Source of the DNA: Tritrichomonas foetus
Taxonomy: Eukaryota; Parabasalia; Tritrichomonadida; Tritrichomonadidae
NCBI GenBank assembly: GCA_001839685.1
Contig: MLAK01000667.1
Coordinates: forward strand, 17,508 to 81,507
Length of the DNA stretch: 64,000 nucleotides
Reading direction: 5' to 3'
Below, in pieces: positions 40,316 through 50,473 of this stretch. How positions within the stretch are numbered: the first letter of the stretch is position 1; each line of letters opens with the position of its first letter. Below the pieces are notes generated by a model. The model was not told the origin of the DNA. It did no database searches and saw only the letters and a program-made list of their open reading frames with translations. Position numbers and translations under genes: made by a program.

Positions 40316-41113
40316 GTTTTAAATTTGGGAAATAATTGAATAATTTATCTCATGTTGAGACGTTTACTGAGTTTCAAAAATACCATATATTTTAAAGTTG
40401 TCAAATATGAAAATGTCTTATTCTTTATTCTCATTTTTCCAACATATTTGAAAAAGTTGGATTTCAGAATCAAAAACGATGAAAATAGTCACAAATACAT
40501 AAATATTTTGAATTGATAAATGTCCATTTATCATCAACATGAAATTCACTATTTTCCCATTTTTTTGAATAAAACAGCATTGATCAAACCAGTATTCACA
40601 TACTCTCTACTGATTTTAAAGAAAAATATTATAGAATAAGGAAGATATGTCATTACATCATCTGAAATATTATCATGGTTGAGTCACGACTGAAAATAAA
40701 TTGCTGTCTATTTATACTATTGTATTATTAATAATTATAATCGAGTTTGCCTGATATTGGCGTGATTTTTAGAACTTCTGCTTCACCTTGTATCATTTTT
40801 TCAATTTATCAGGCCAAATAACGGTTGAAAACAAAACAATTCAATGGCCGCCGTTATTTGAAAATATTTGAAATGCTAACAACTTTAAGTGAAGTTATTC
40901 ATTCAAATTCTCTCAAAATTTATTGATGATTCTATAGGAATTGTTCCATCATTTTTATACATTCAATGCTCTTTAGAAACTCAATAACTTTTTCAAATAA
41001 TCCTCCCTTCGATGTTCCATCAAAATGAACTTTTTGACTTTCTTTTGTGAATATTCTGTTGCAAAAACGATTAAAAATGATTTGATTCATCATTTTTTGC
41101 TTTTTTTTATTTC
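40316..41113. other. Divergent intergenic region
   Basis: About 800 bases between the coiled-coil and kinase genes. It contains AATAACGGTTG near 40815, a fit to the general Myb site, and its partial inverse CCGTTATTTG near 40853. No gene seen. Confidence 0.5.
41090..41100 (+). promoter_or_regulatory. Initiator-like motif of the CK1-like kinase gene
   Basis: TCATTTTTTGC starts 24 bases before the ATG at 41114 and fits the TCA(N)(A/T)TTT pattern. Confidence 0.5.
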
Positions 41114-42355
41114 ATGGACAAAAAGGGCAACAACAATCACAATAACAACAACGTCGCCCACCGTAAAGAGAGGCGAAAACTCAAAAATGGTGATAGGATT
41201 GCTGACTTCACTGTTATCAGGTTATTAGGCCAAGGCGGCTATGGCGATATTTATCACGTTTTCTCAAAGTTAAACCCCGACGACAAGTTTGCGATGAAGC
41301 TTGAGATGACGGCTGGTCAGCGAAAGAGCCATCTTTTCAACGAGAAAGAGATTTTGACGCATCTTCAAGATTCGCCATATTTTCCGAAATTTATTGCTTT
41401 TGGGCAAACTACGCTATTTCGGTACTTGGTCGAAGAGTGCCTCGGTCCGTCATTGGCATCGGTCCGCCGCGTTCTTCCAGATTGTCACTTCTCGCTGTCT
41501 TCTTCCTTGAGAATTGGAATCGAGACGCTAAGAACGATAGAATCATTCCACAAGCACGGATATATACACAGAGATATTAAACCATCTAATTTTCTATTGC
41601 GCCCAAGTCTGAGCGCGCCAATCCTCTTAGTTGATTATGGGTTAGCTAAAAAATATATAAACCTGGAAACAGGTGAAATTATTCCACCACGTGAGAGATC
41701 TGGCTTTGCTGGAACTACTAAATATGCGTCATTAAATGCCCACGAGAATAAAGAGCTCGGCAGGCGTGATGATTTGTTTAGTTGGCTTTTCTCACTTTTT
41801 GAGATCATGTCTGGTTGCTTACCTTGGGTGATATCTAGGGACAAGCAGGAAACTTATGAGTCCAAGCTTGAAGCTGATATTGAGAAATTCTGTAAGAAAA
41901 CCAACATGCCACGCCAGATATACTCTGTTTATGAAATTATTAAAATGTATAATTTTGAGGATGAACCAGACTACAGCTTGATTATTTCTTTTTTGGTTGA
42001 AGCTATGGAAGAAAACGACTGTAGCTGGGATGAGAAATATGAATGGCAGGCCCTTTCTCATGAAGAACTACTTAACTTTTCGGCACTCACTTTAACTCCA
42101 CCAACAAAGGACCATCCACTCATTCCAGATCACCTTCCACCAGCAATCATTCCAAATCGAGGTTCAGAATCTTCGTCATCAATCAGTGAGAGCTATGAAA
42201 GTGAATCCTCTGAAGGATTTGTGCCTTCCAAGCCAAAGGGAGAGAAAGATTACTGCCCAAGGCAGGAACCGAAAATAGAGAGGGATTTGAACGAAAAAGA
42301 TCACAAAGATAAGCACCACAAAGGAAAAAATAATAAAAATTGTTTGATTCAATAA
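41114..42355 (+). CDS. CK1/TTBK-family protein kinase with C-terminal CaaX box
   Basis: This 413-residue protein is a Ser/Thr kinase of the casein kinase 1 group. The glycine loop GQGGYG is at residues 39-44, the ATP-binding lysine in AMK at 62, HRDIKPSNF at 152-160, DYG (a CK1-group version of DFG) at 174-176, and FAGTTKYASLNAH at 198-210. The last is the hallmark of CK1 kinases in place of the usual APE segment. Residues 345-413 form a Ser/Glu-rich then Lys/His-rich tail ending in NCLIQ. CLIQ fits a CaaX prenylation signal, which would tether the kinase to membranes. All catalytic residues are present, so it should be active. Trichomonads are known to have a greatly expanded set of CK1-type kinases. 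Confidence 0.93.
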   Translation: MDKKGNNNHNNNNVAHRKERRKLKNGDRIADFTVIRLLGQGGYGDIYHVFSKLNPDDKFAMKLEMTAGQRKSHLFNEKEILTHLQDSPYFPKFIAFGQTTLFRYLVEECLGPSLASVRRVLPDCHFSLSSSLRIGIETLRTIESFHKHGYIHRDIKPSNFLLRPSLSAPILLVDYGLAKKYINLETGEIIPPRERSGFAGTTKYASLNAHENKELGRRDDLFSWLFSLFEIMSGCLPWVISRDKQETYESKLEADIEKFCKKTNMPRQIYSVYEIIKMYNFEDEPDYSLIISFLVEAMEENDCSWDEKYEWQALSHEELLNFSALTLTPPTKDHPLIPDHLPPAIIPNRGSESSSSISESYESESSEGFVPSKPKGEKDYCPRQEPKIERDLNEKDHKDKHHKGKNNKNCLIQ

Positions 42356-43249
42356 ATAATAAATAAATAAATTCACTAATCTTGAAACTACTTCCTTCCT
42401 TCTGTTCTAAGTACATGATCAAATGATCTCCAATATAGAATGGTATATTACATCATCATGGATCTTTTCTCTACAAACAAATGGAAATCCACAATGTTAG
42501 TTTGGAATACTATGATTGAAGATATTGATTTACTTTTGCATGAATGTTAACAATAATTGAGGATTATTGAATCATAAATCTCTGATCATTTTAATATCGG
42601 TCAGATATTCTTTTCGGCTTTTGGTTGAAAATGATTCATTTATTTTTCTACAATTCATCAATGAAAATACGGTAGAGATTTTGTTATATCAATAGTTCTT
42701 GCATTTCCTTCATGACTCCAACTTTGGATATGATAACCCCCAATTTTTATCGCGAGTGAATTAAGTAAAACGTCCCAAAACATTTTGTATTTCTGACAGA
42801 ATAGTTAACATTGTCACATGCATGCATCTATAGATTTGATTTCTCAAATGTACTTTCATAAGTCATATGATTACAATACATCTCTTTAATGTTTTTCAAC
42901 ATAAAATGGCACAAAAATCTAACTTATTTGGATTTAATGTCAAATTAAATTCAAATAATTGTCCATTAATCCGTGTAGAAGACAAATTATTCACGATATG
43001 ATACCACATATTTCCGCTCGAAATAACCCAACTTCTTTTGCGAAATAATTTACTTTTTTCATCCACGATAACTAAGATGATATAAATGTTCTGGTTGTTG
43101 TATATTCTAAAAACGCAGATTTAATTTTTGGATTGTATTCAGTGATTTGAAAGATCAATTGAATTTATTTTGAGGTTCCATTATGAATCAAACTAATTTT
43201 TGAATTGTGCATCACAATTTTTCCATGAAAATTTGCCGAATTTTTGTCA
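42356..43249. other. AT-rich intergenic region
   Basis: About 890 bases with no supported gene. TCACAATTTTTCC at 43212, 38 bases before the ATG at 43250, is a likely initiator. Confidence 0.55.
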
Positions 43250-44563
43250 ATGTCAATGGATATTAATCACACTCAGATAAGACTTGACACTGACCATCCT
43301 TTTTATTCTGCTTCAGTTGCATCTTATGACATGAAATCTGGAATTCATATTGTTTATAGCTGGGACTTTGAAACCGAAAAAACAATTATTAATGAATGCG
43401 AATTTTTTAAAGTTCCTTTATTAAATGTTCATCATCGACAGAAAGAACAACTCATGAAACAATATCCAACCACAATTGTAAATAACGAATCTTTGAATAC
43501 TTCAATGATATCAGTTTTGTTTCGACACCAATTGTTAAAGAACATTATTTTTTATTCCTTTGCATTTTTCATTCGATATGATAAATTGAGCAGGATTAAT
43601 GACAATTGTAATGTGAATGATTTGCTTACCAGTCGCGCAATTGAATTAACTTCTAGAATTCAATTTTATATTGTTAATGATTTACCACTTTTATCTTTGA
43701 CTCCTAAAATCCAAAAAGTTACTGATGAAGTCGCGGGAATAATTAATTCTGGATTATTAAGTACATATCCAAATACTTCAATTTTTAATAATGCATATAG
43801 TAACTCATCTGATATACAATTTCTATCAATTGCATTAACAGCACATTTAGAATCCCAAATGACAACTGTGATTGAAATTGATGAAAAGAAAAATTGTGAC
43901 AACTCACCATTATTTGCCTTTTTATCATTATTTTTATTACCATCACAGAAACAATTAAGTAGTTCTAAAATAAGATCTAATCCAATTCCAGGGTTGTTTC
44001 TTCAATGTGTTTCACCTCGTTCACTATTACCTATCGAAATACTTTTAAAATTCAATCGTCCATGGACATGGATAAGAGTGAATAAAAAGCAAATTTTTAA
44101 ATCAAGAGATATTGAAACTCATAAAGCAGCATATAATTTATATAGAGATAGTGTTGTCTTAAAACCAGATATTAAAGATGAAGAAATTAAAGCAAGAACA
44201 CAAAGATGCAAAAAGAAAGATGAATGTTATGAAGAAATTAAAGGAACAGAATGGACACTTTTAACTATTAAGTTACTCCTAAAAATACCAAACCACATGA
44301 TCAGAACAATTGCAAATCAAAAACTGAATGAATTATTACAAAAAGCAGTTTCACTCATTAATGCAACTGATTATTATCTCAGCAAAATTGAAGGATGTTT
44401 CTTACAACCAAATCAGGTTAAAGAAGTATGCAACTCTTTAAATATTAGTGAAGAAGAAAAAGAGCTCATTATTCCTTTAGCAAATATTTTTGACAAACAA
44501 ATTTGTAATCGACTTTGCACACTTCGCGAAGAAGTGTTAAAACAAATGGTTGTAATGGTATAA
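43250..44563 (+). CDS. C9orf72-like DENN protein (copy B)
   Basis: From the ATG at 43250 it encodes 437 residues and is a diverged paralogue of copy A at 33205-34482. Shared landmarks in the same order include HPFYSASVASYDMKSGIHIV (copy A HSFYSISVASYHMLNGINIV), LTAHLESQMTTVIEID (QSHLQTQMTTIIEA), NPIPGLFLQCV (HPIPGLFLQCM) and the closing REEVLKQMVVMV (RHEVIKQMIATI). This again fits the longin-DENN layout of C9orf72. The two copies point in opposite directions about 9 kb apart. The open frame starts with TTG at 43244; two ATGs follow, at 43250 and 43256. Confidence 0.7.
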   Translation: MSMDINHTQIRLDTDHPFYSASVASYDMKSGIHIVYSWDFETEKTIINECEFFKVPLLNVHHRQKEQLMKQYPTTIVNNESLNTSMISVLFRHQLLKNIIFYSFAFFIRYDKLSRINDNCNVNDLLTSRAIELTSRIQFYIVNDLPLLSLTPKIQKVTDEVAGIINSGLLSTYPNTSIFNNAYSNSSDIQFLSIALTAHLESQMTTVIEIDEKKNCDNSPLFAFLSLFLLPSQKQLSSSKIRSNPIPGLFLQCVSPRSLLPIEILLKFNRPWTWIRVNKKQIFKSRDIETHKAAYNLYRDSVVLKPDIKDEEIKARTQRCKKKDECYEEIKGTEWTLLTIKLLLKIPNHMIRTIANQKLNELLQKAVSLINATDYYLSKIEGCFLQPNQVKEVCNSLNISEEEKELIIPLANIFDKQICNRLCTLREEVLKQMVVMV

Positions 44564-44987
44564 TCATTCAAATTATTTTATTGTTAATAAATACTAGTTA
44601 TTGATATTCATATTTTATCGATCACGGTTTTTTTAATTCAAATTAAGTTTAACCAATTTTTATAAAAATAACCAATTATGTTATCATAAAGAATCGAACA
44701 GTCTTTTTATTCAATCTAGAATAACATGTTTCAACTTTTGGGTGTTTGTTTAAGCCAATCTCAAATTAATCGATGATACCATATATAAACGGTCGTCTAA
44801 TTATATTCACAATTGAGATTATATTCAAACACATCTTCTACTACTAACACAAATTGTTTATAATTTAAATTGATTATCTAATTTTAATTATAATTTAAAT
44901 TGATTATCTGAAAAATTCAGAAATTCGAAATTATTCATTGAATCATTGAAGCATTTCAATTTATTTTGATCACCTTCGACAAAATCA
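44564..44987. other. Intergenic region with AAACGGTCGTC and a short duplication
   Basis: 420 bases. AAACGGTCGTC lies near 44787. A segment containing TAATTTAAATTGATTATCT occurs twice in a row around 44861-44911. TCAATTTATTTTG at 44956 is a likely initiator for the WD40 gene. Confidence 0.5.
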
Positions 44988-46016
44988 ATGAATCAAGCTT
45001 TTATCCAAAATGCGGTTCCCACAACCAAAATCATGATCACGCACTCGTGCATCATGCCATTTGAACCATTTCGTATTGCTTGGTCATCTCCTTTTTCAGC
45101 CGAGACTCGACTAGCGGTTGGATCCTTCGAAAAATCGAATGTAAATTTCATGAAAATAATCAAGTTTGTTGGCCCGTCAGCAATCAACGAATCAGAAATC
45201 CGACTTCCTTACCCAGTCTGCAATATCAAATTCTGCCCCCATGGTATAAACGATAATTCCGACCGAATGATAACATGCGGCGATAACCTCAAATTATGGC
45301 AAATTTCAACAGATTCTGTTCAACTAGTCTCAGACGTTCAAACTTCACCCAAAAAAATTCCATTGACGTCATTCGATTGGTCGATTTTCCAAGAGAATTT
45401 GGTGCTCGTCGGTGGGACGGATGGAGCGGCAACAGCTGTAGATGTCGGAACAGGTCAGATCGCAGCCAGAATTATTGCCCATGACCATCCAATTCATGAC
45501 ATATCTTTTTGCGGAACTTCACCGACATTTCTAACGGCTTCATTTGACGGCTCTTTACGGTTTTTTGACCTTCGCGACCTTCAATCGTCCTTTATTTACT
45601 ATCAAACGGCCATGCCATTAATGCGAATTGAAGTTTCGCCATACGACTCAAATCTTATTGCAATGTTTTCTAGGGACTCACAGGCAGTCACCGTTGTGGA
45701 CACACGCCATCCGGGTGTTCCAGTCAATACATGCGAAGCAGGCGACAGCCCCATAACTTGTATCGGATGGTCAAAACTGCAACCTAATCTTCTCTTTTGG
45801 AGTACGCGTGATTGTTGTCTTTGTAATGCAACTTTGGGTGAAGCAATGGCACCACAGGCGAATGTCTTACAAAGAACAAGTGCTCCAATCGAATGCTTCG
45901 CAAACGGACACAGTGTTCTTGCTGAAACTCTCGCAAACAGGGTTGACATTATTAAATACATCAGCCCGGACTTCTCACAGAATTTGCACATTCCAATTTC
46001 GATGCTACTTGAATAG
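44988..46016 (+). CDS. WDR68/DCAF7-like WD40 protein
   Basis: This 342-residue beta-propeller matches the WDR68/DCAF7/TTG1 family, adaptors for DYRK-type kinases and cullin ligases. Diagnostic blocks are PLTSFDWSIFQENLVLVGGT, IAAHDHPIHDISFC as IIAHDHPIHDISFC, FDGSLRFFDLRDL (family consensus DGSVRMFDLR), YYQTAMPLMRIEVSPYDSN and VVDTRHPGVPV. The length is normal for the family. The gene is less A/T-rich than the neighbouring spacers. The start is an ATG about 30 bases after a TCAATTTATTTTG motif. Confidence 0.88.
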   Translation: MNQAFIQNAVPTTKIMITHSCIMPFEPFRIAWSSPFSAETRLAVGSFEKSNVNFMKIIKFVGPSAINESEIRLPYPVCNIKFCPHGINDNSDRMITCGDNLKLWQISTDSVQLVSDVQTSPKKIPLTSFDWSIFQENLVLVGGTDGAATAVDVGTGQIAARIIAHDHPIHDISFCGTSPTFLTASFDGSLRFFDLRDLQSSFIYYQTAMPLMRIEVSPYDSNLIAMFSRDSQAVTVVDTRHPGVPVNTCEAGDSPITCIGWSKLQPNLLFWSTRDCCLCNATLGEAMAPQANVLQRTSAPIECFANGHSVLAETLANRVDIIKYISPDFSQNLHIPISMLLE

Positions 46017-46087
46017 AATAACATGGAAAATTGGAAAATGTACGTATAATTTTATGTTTGTATATTAATAAATCTTTACGATATTGA

Positions 46088-47178
46088 TTTGCTTGTATTC
46101 TTATTTATTTGATTGTATTCTTATTTATTTGATTGTATTCTTATTTATTTGATTGTATTCTTATTTATNNNNNNNNNNNNNNNNNNNNNNNNNNNNNNNN
46201 NNNNNNNNNNNNNNNNNNNNNNNNNNNNNNNNNNNNNNNNNNNNNNNNNNNNNNNNNNNNNNNNNNNNNNNNNNNNNNNNNNNNNNNNNNNNNNNNNNNN
46301 NNNNNNNNNNNNNNNNNNNNNNNNNNNNNNNNNNNNNNNNNNNNNNNNNNNNNNNNNNNNNNNNNNNNNNNNNNNNNNNNNNNNNNNNNNNNNNNNNNNN
46401 NNNNNNNNNNNNNNNNNNNNNNNNNNNNNNNNNNNNNNNNNNNNNNNNNNNNNNNNNNNNNNNNNNNNNNNNNNNNNNNNNNNNNNNNNNNNNNNNNNNN
46501 NNNNNNNNNNNNNNNNNNNNNNNNNNNNNNNNNNNNNNNNNNNNNNNNNNNNNNNNNNNNNNNNNNNNNNNNNNNNNNNNNNNNNNNNNNNNNNNNNNNN
46601 NNNNNNNNNNNNNNNNNNNNNNNNNNNNNNNNNNNNNNNNNNNNNNNNNNNNNNNNNNNNNNNNNNNNNNNNNNNNNNNNNNNNNNNNNNNNNNNNNNNN
46701 NNNNNNNNNNNNNNNNNNNNNNNNNNNNNNNNNNNNNNNNNNNNNNNNNNNNNNNNNNNNNNNNNNNNNNNNNNNNNNNNNNNNNNNNNNNNNNNNNNNN
46801 NNNNNNNNNNNNNNNNNNNNNNNNNNNNNNNNNNNNNNNNNNNNNNNNNNNNNNNNNNNNNNNNNNNNNNNNNNNNNNNNNNNNNNNNNNNNNNNNNNNN
46901 NNNNNNNNNNNNNNNNNNNNNNNNNNNNNNNNNNNNNNNNNNNNNNNNNNNNNNNNNNNNNNNNNNNNNNNNNNNNNNNNNNNNNNNNNNNNNNNNNNNN
47001 NNNNNNNNNNNNNNNNNNNNNNNNNGTATTCTTATTTATTTGATTGTATTCTTATTTATATGATTGTATTCTTATTTATATGATTGTATTCTTATTTATT
47101 TGATTGTATTCTTATTTATATGATTGCATTCTTATTTGTATGATTGCATTCTTATTTGAATGATTACATTCTTATTTA
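46088..47178. repeat. 20-bp minisatellite with 857-base assembly gap
   Basis: Units GATTGTATTCTTATTTATTT (20 bp) lie in tandem before (to 46168) and after (from 47026) a gap of 857 N (46169-47025). Units on the right side show single-base changes and decay towards 47178. The real array size is unknown. Confidence 0.95.
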
Positions 47179-47301
47179 AATTAAAAGATAAAGATATGAT
47201 GCGAAAAAGAAAGATATGAATTGTTAAGAGTCCTTTATACAAATTTGAAAATAATTATTTATATTTATATAGTAATTCTTCAACAAACGAACAAAACAGA
47301 A

Positions 47302-48516
47302 TTAGAGCATCAGTTTCCGAGGGGATAGGTTGAATGAGTCCTTCTTTGTGGTGGCCTCAAGTTCCTTCTGCGCACTTAAAATGAGACTTTTATTTGTGGA
47401 AATCATTTTATCGATATTGTTTATGTCTTTTGTAGCAACTCTGTCCCATTTTTGAATCAAACACGATTCTTCAGCCTTTTGCTTCATTCGCAAATTTTCT
47501 GTCAATTTTTCCAATCTTTCTTGATATTTAATTTTATTTTTGGCTCTTTCTTCAGCAGCCAAATCGTTTGCAACTTTATGTAGTTCTTTGGCACCTTCAT
47601 AATCACGAGTCATAGCATGTCTTCGTTCACTATGTCTCATTTCCATTAACTTCTTACTTGGCCGATTTTGAGAAGGATCATCAGGCGATGGCATATTTTT
47701 AAGGAAATCATCAAGTTCTTGTTGATGCTTTTCTTTTAATTTTTGTAATTCAAGTTCTTTCCTTTGTTCGATATTCATTAATACATCTGCACGTTGTTCA
47801 CAGAGGTTATCAATTTCAACATTACATTTTTCAATTCTGTCTTCTAGCTCTTCAATTTTGATTTCATTTCGCGGTTTGAAATCATGAACTGGGTACCTCA
47901 ATTTATCATACAAGTCATCAAGTTTTTTAACTTCATCATAATTATACGAATCAAGATGTTGTTCTTTCTTTTGGTTAATCACAAAATAATATTTGGGAAG
48001 CTCTCGAATATCAATTGTATCTAAAATTGTATCTGTCTCGATCATCTGGTCGATTTCTTCTGATATTTTACGATATTCGTCATCAGGTAATTCTTTTATA
48101 ATTGCCGGACATAAATTTTGCGCACCATCGTCCACATCGAGATCAAGAAATTCTGCGATTGTTCCGACTTTTGAAAGTTTGTTTGGACTATTCTTGCCAC
48201 TTCGGTATCGCTTCATTGGTGGAGGTGTAACCCTTTTATTAAGCTCTTTAATAATATCACCGATATAATCGATTTTGACATAATCTTTCAGTGCAGTCGC
48301 TTCGTTTCTCAGAATTGAAAGTTGAATCAATACATGCTTCAAATCACGTTTCAAAACTGTGTCCAAAGGGGCGCCATTAATAATTTCATTTGCAATCAGA
48401 GCGTAATTTGTTCGTGCAGAACGTCTTGACGATGCCATTGATGTCGAGCGTGATGAACGTGATCGAGAATATGATGCGCGCGAGCAAGAGTTTGATCGAG
48501 ACCTTGCGTATGACAT
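47302..48516 (-). CDS. Coiled-coil protein with Arg/Ser-rich N-terminus
   Basis: This 404-residue protein begins with a 35-residue Arg/Ser-rich region (MSYARSRSNSCSRASYSRSR). A helical domain with an HVLIQLSILRNEATALKDYV block follows at about 35-90, a Pro-rich linker with TPPPMKRY, and then coiled coil at about 215-390 (EELEDRIEKCNVEIDNLCEQ, ELELQKLKEKHQQELDDFL). No membrane segment. I recognise no named family, though proteins of this general design are numerous in trichomonads. The ATG at 48516 has TCATTTAAAATG only about 7 bases upstream, implying a very short leader. Confidence 0.8.
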   Translation of the reverse strand: MSYARSRSNSCSRASYSRSRSSRSTSMASSRRSARTNYALIANEIINGAPLDTVLKRDLKHVLIQLSILRNEATALKDYVKIDYIGDIIKELNKRVTPPPMKRYRSGKNSPNKLSKVGTIAEFLDLDVDDGAQNLCPAIIKELPDDEYRKISEEIDQMIETDTILDTIDIRELPKYYFVINQKKEQHLDSYNYDEVKKLDDLYDKLRYPVHDFKPRNEIKIEELEDRIEKCNVEIDNLCEQRADVLMNIEQRKELELQKLKEKHQQELDDFLKNMPSPDDPSQNRPSKKLMEMRHSERRHAMTRDYEGAKELHKVANDLAAEERAKNKIKYQERLEKLTENLRMKQKAEESCLIQKWDRVATKDINNIDKMISTNKSLILSAQKELEATTKKDSFNLSPRKLML

Positions 48517-49004
48517 TTTAAATGATGTTTCACTTTGTGATTCAAATTCAAGGAATTTTCAATTCATAACCCAATAATTATCTACAGCCTGTTTAACTCA
48601 GATTGTTATGCTTTGAGTATGAAAAAAACTATATGATAATTACTATTAATTTATGTATTCTAAATTTAATAAATTAAATAATAATTTTAATAATTATTTC
48701 GTGAAATAATGATATTTTAGTTCATCTAAGATTTAACGGACAATTTTTTAAAGGAAGAAAGAATTGAATGATCAAGAAATGTTATCTGAAAATACCAAAT
48801 GAAATGTGATATAAAAATACTGACATGCCAAGTCAAATCTTCTGTGAAAGATTTCTAAAATTTGAGAATACTATTCGACCATATTCACAATCAATTCACT
48901 GAAAAATTTACTATCAGCAGATTCAATTTTCAATGCCATCATCGGAATGGTAAAATGATAGGTCAATATCGTTTGTGAACAATTTTTTCATTTTTTTGTA
49001 AAAA
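48517..49004. other. Divergent intergenic region
   Basis: 490 bases shared by the coiled-coil and DnaJ genes. Initiator-like motifs are at both edges (TCATTTAAAATG on the minus strand near 48523, TCATTTTTTTG on the plus strand at 48988). A/T-rich, no gene. Confidence 0.55.
48988..48998 (+). promoter_or_regulatory. Initiator-like motif of the DnaJ gene
   Basis: TCATTTTTTTG starts 17 bases before the ATG at 49005 and fits the TCA(N)(A/T)TTT pattern. Confidence 0.5.
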
Positions 49005-50210
49005 ATGACTTCAGAACCAGAACAACCTCAACCGCAACATATTCAATCTCTCTACGATATTCTCGGATGCGAAAAGACAGCTACATTTGAAGAAATTAAG
49101 AAATCCTACAGAATCAAAGCAAGACAATTACATCCAGACCGTAATCGAGAAGATCCGAATGCGACCGAAAAGTTCCAACAATTGAGTCAAGCTTATGAAA
49201 TATTGAAAGATCCAGTGAAACGTGAACAATATGACCGATTTGGATTATCAGGCGAGACTCCACAAACGCTCGACGAAATGCAAATGTTCGAAATGATGAC
49301 ACAAGTTATCGGCTTAAGCAGAAGTCGCGCGCCACCAGCAGGTCCAAAGGTGTCTCCAACATTCAGAATATGCAAAGTTCCAATGAAAGTAGCCTACACA
49401 GGCGGAACTGTCAAAAAGAAATTCAAGTTGTTCATTACTTGTCCACTTTGTAAAGGAAGCGGTTCAACAGATGGCGTTGAATATCCTATTTGCGAAGATT
49501 GCCATGGATCAGGTAGCTTATTCCCAACTGGCGGCTTAACCCTTTTGTTCCCTTGTAGAAACTGTAATAAGGTCGGCTATCATACTCCAATTGATAAAAT
49601 TTGTCCACGCTGTGATGGACATAAAATCATCCAAGTGAAAAAGGAAGTTGAGGTACCAATAGAAATAGGAATACCTGACCAAGAGCAAATCGTCATACCT
49701 AATAAAGGTGATGAATATCCTGGAAAAGAACCAGCTGATTTAAACCTCGTGATTGTCATTCAAAACCAAAATGGCTTAATTCGTGAAGGTGATGATTTGT
49801 TTTTCATTCACGACGTTTCAAACATTGAATTGGCTAAAGGCACTTCTTTCAAAATTAAAACTTTAGATGGTCGTGAGTTACACTATTGCACCAAGAAAGG
49901 TGAAAAAATTCAATGTAATCGTCTTTGCTGCATTCCAAATGAAGGATTTCCTTGCCGAAATAACGTTCAATTGAAAGGAAACTTGTACATTAGATTTTCA
50001 CCACCTTTGTTTGGAATCCCAGGTGCAGTAATTTTCCCATTTTTGGAGTTGGGACGTGCCGCTGCATCTGCCATCCGATCAATGAATGACTGCACAGTGC
50101 TGGAGTACATGGATCTAGAACAGCAGCAGCTTCTATTTGATAGAGAAAGAGCAGAAGAAGAAGCTGATGATGGGTTCCATGGATATGTTCCTCCGCCAAG
50201 GCAAGAATGA
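49005..50210 (+). CDS. Type I (class A) DnaJ/Hsp40 co-chaperone
   Basis: This 401-residue protein stimulates Hsp70 ATPase and presents substrates to it. The J domain at about 15-80 has the HPD motif at 43-45. A zinc-binding region follows with four CxxC pairs at 146-149 (CPLCKGSG), 163-166 (CEDCHGSG), 184-187 (CRNCNKVG) and 200-203 (CPRCDGH). The last two have lost part of the CxxCxGxG consensus. The C-terminal beta domains end in a Glu-rich tail (RAEEEADDGFHGYVPPPRQE). The Gly/Phe-rich linker after the J domain is nearly absent, and there is no CaaX box, unlike Ydj1. It is most likely cytosolic. Confidence 0.93.
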   Translation: MTSEPEQPQPQHIQSLYDILGCEKTATFEEIKKSYRIKARQLHPDRNREDPNATEKFQQLSQAYEILKDPVKREQYDRFGLSGETPQTLDEMQMFEMMTQVIGLSRSRAPPAGPKVSPTFRICKVPMKVAYTGGTVKKKFKLFITCPLCKGSGSTDGVEYPICEDCHGSGSLFPTGGLTLLFPCRNCNKVGYHTPIDKICPRCDGHKIIQVKKEVEVPIEIGIPDQEQIVIPNKGDEYPGKEPADLNLVIVIQNQNGLIREGDDLFFIHDVSNIELAKGTSFKIKTLDGRELHYCTKKGEKIQCNRLCCIPNEGFPCRNNVQLKGNLYIRFSPPLFGIPGAVIFPFLELGRAAASAIRSMNDCTVLEYMDLEQQQLLFDRERAEEEADDGFHGYVPPPRQE

Positions 50211-50473
50211 ATCAGTTGAATGACAAATGGTTAATTATTCGTATACGTATTTTATAAATATTGCATTTTATAATTATTGAATTCATCATTTTATCATATT
50301 TTATAATTTTATTTCAGTTTGACAAGTATCTGCTCTTTTATTGACATATTTCATTAGTGTCTTCTATAAAATTGAAATTGTACTTATTTGTGAATAAAGA
50401 CTTTTTTCTTGAATAATGAAATAGATTTCACCTTATTTGACTAAGTGTGTTTAAATAGTTTGGTAGAGTTGGA

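Noticed and set aside
44843..44858. ACTAACACAAATTG resembling an intron branch/3' splice signal
   Set aside because: It lacks the terminal ACACAG, lies in a spacer, and has no 5' partner.
46113..47083. Long frames composed mostly of unknown residues
   Set aside because: They only read through the N gap and the minisatellite.
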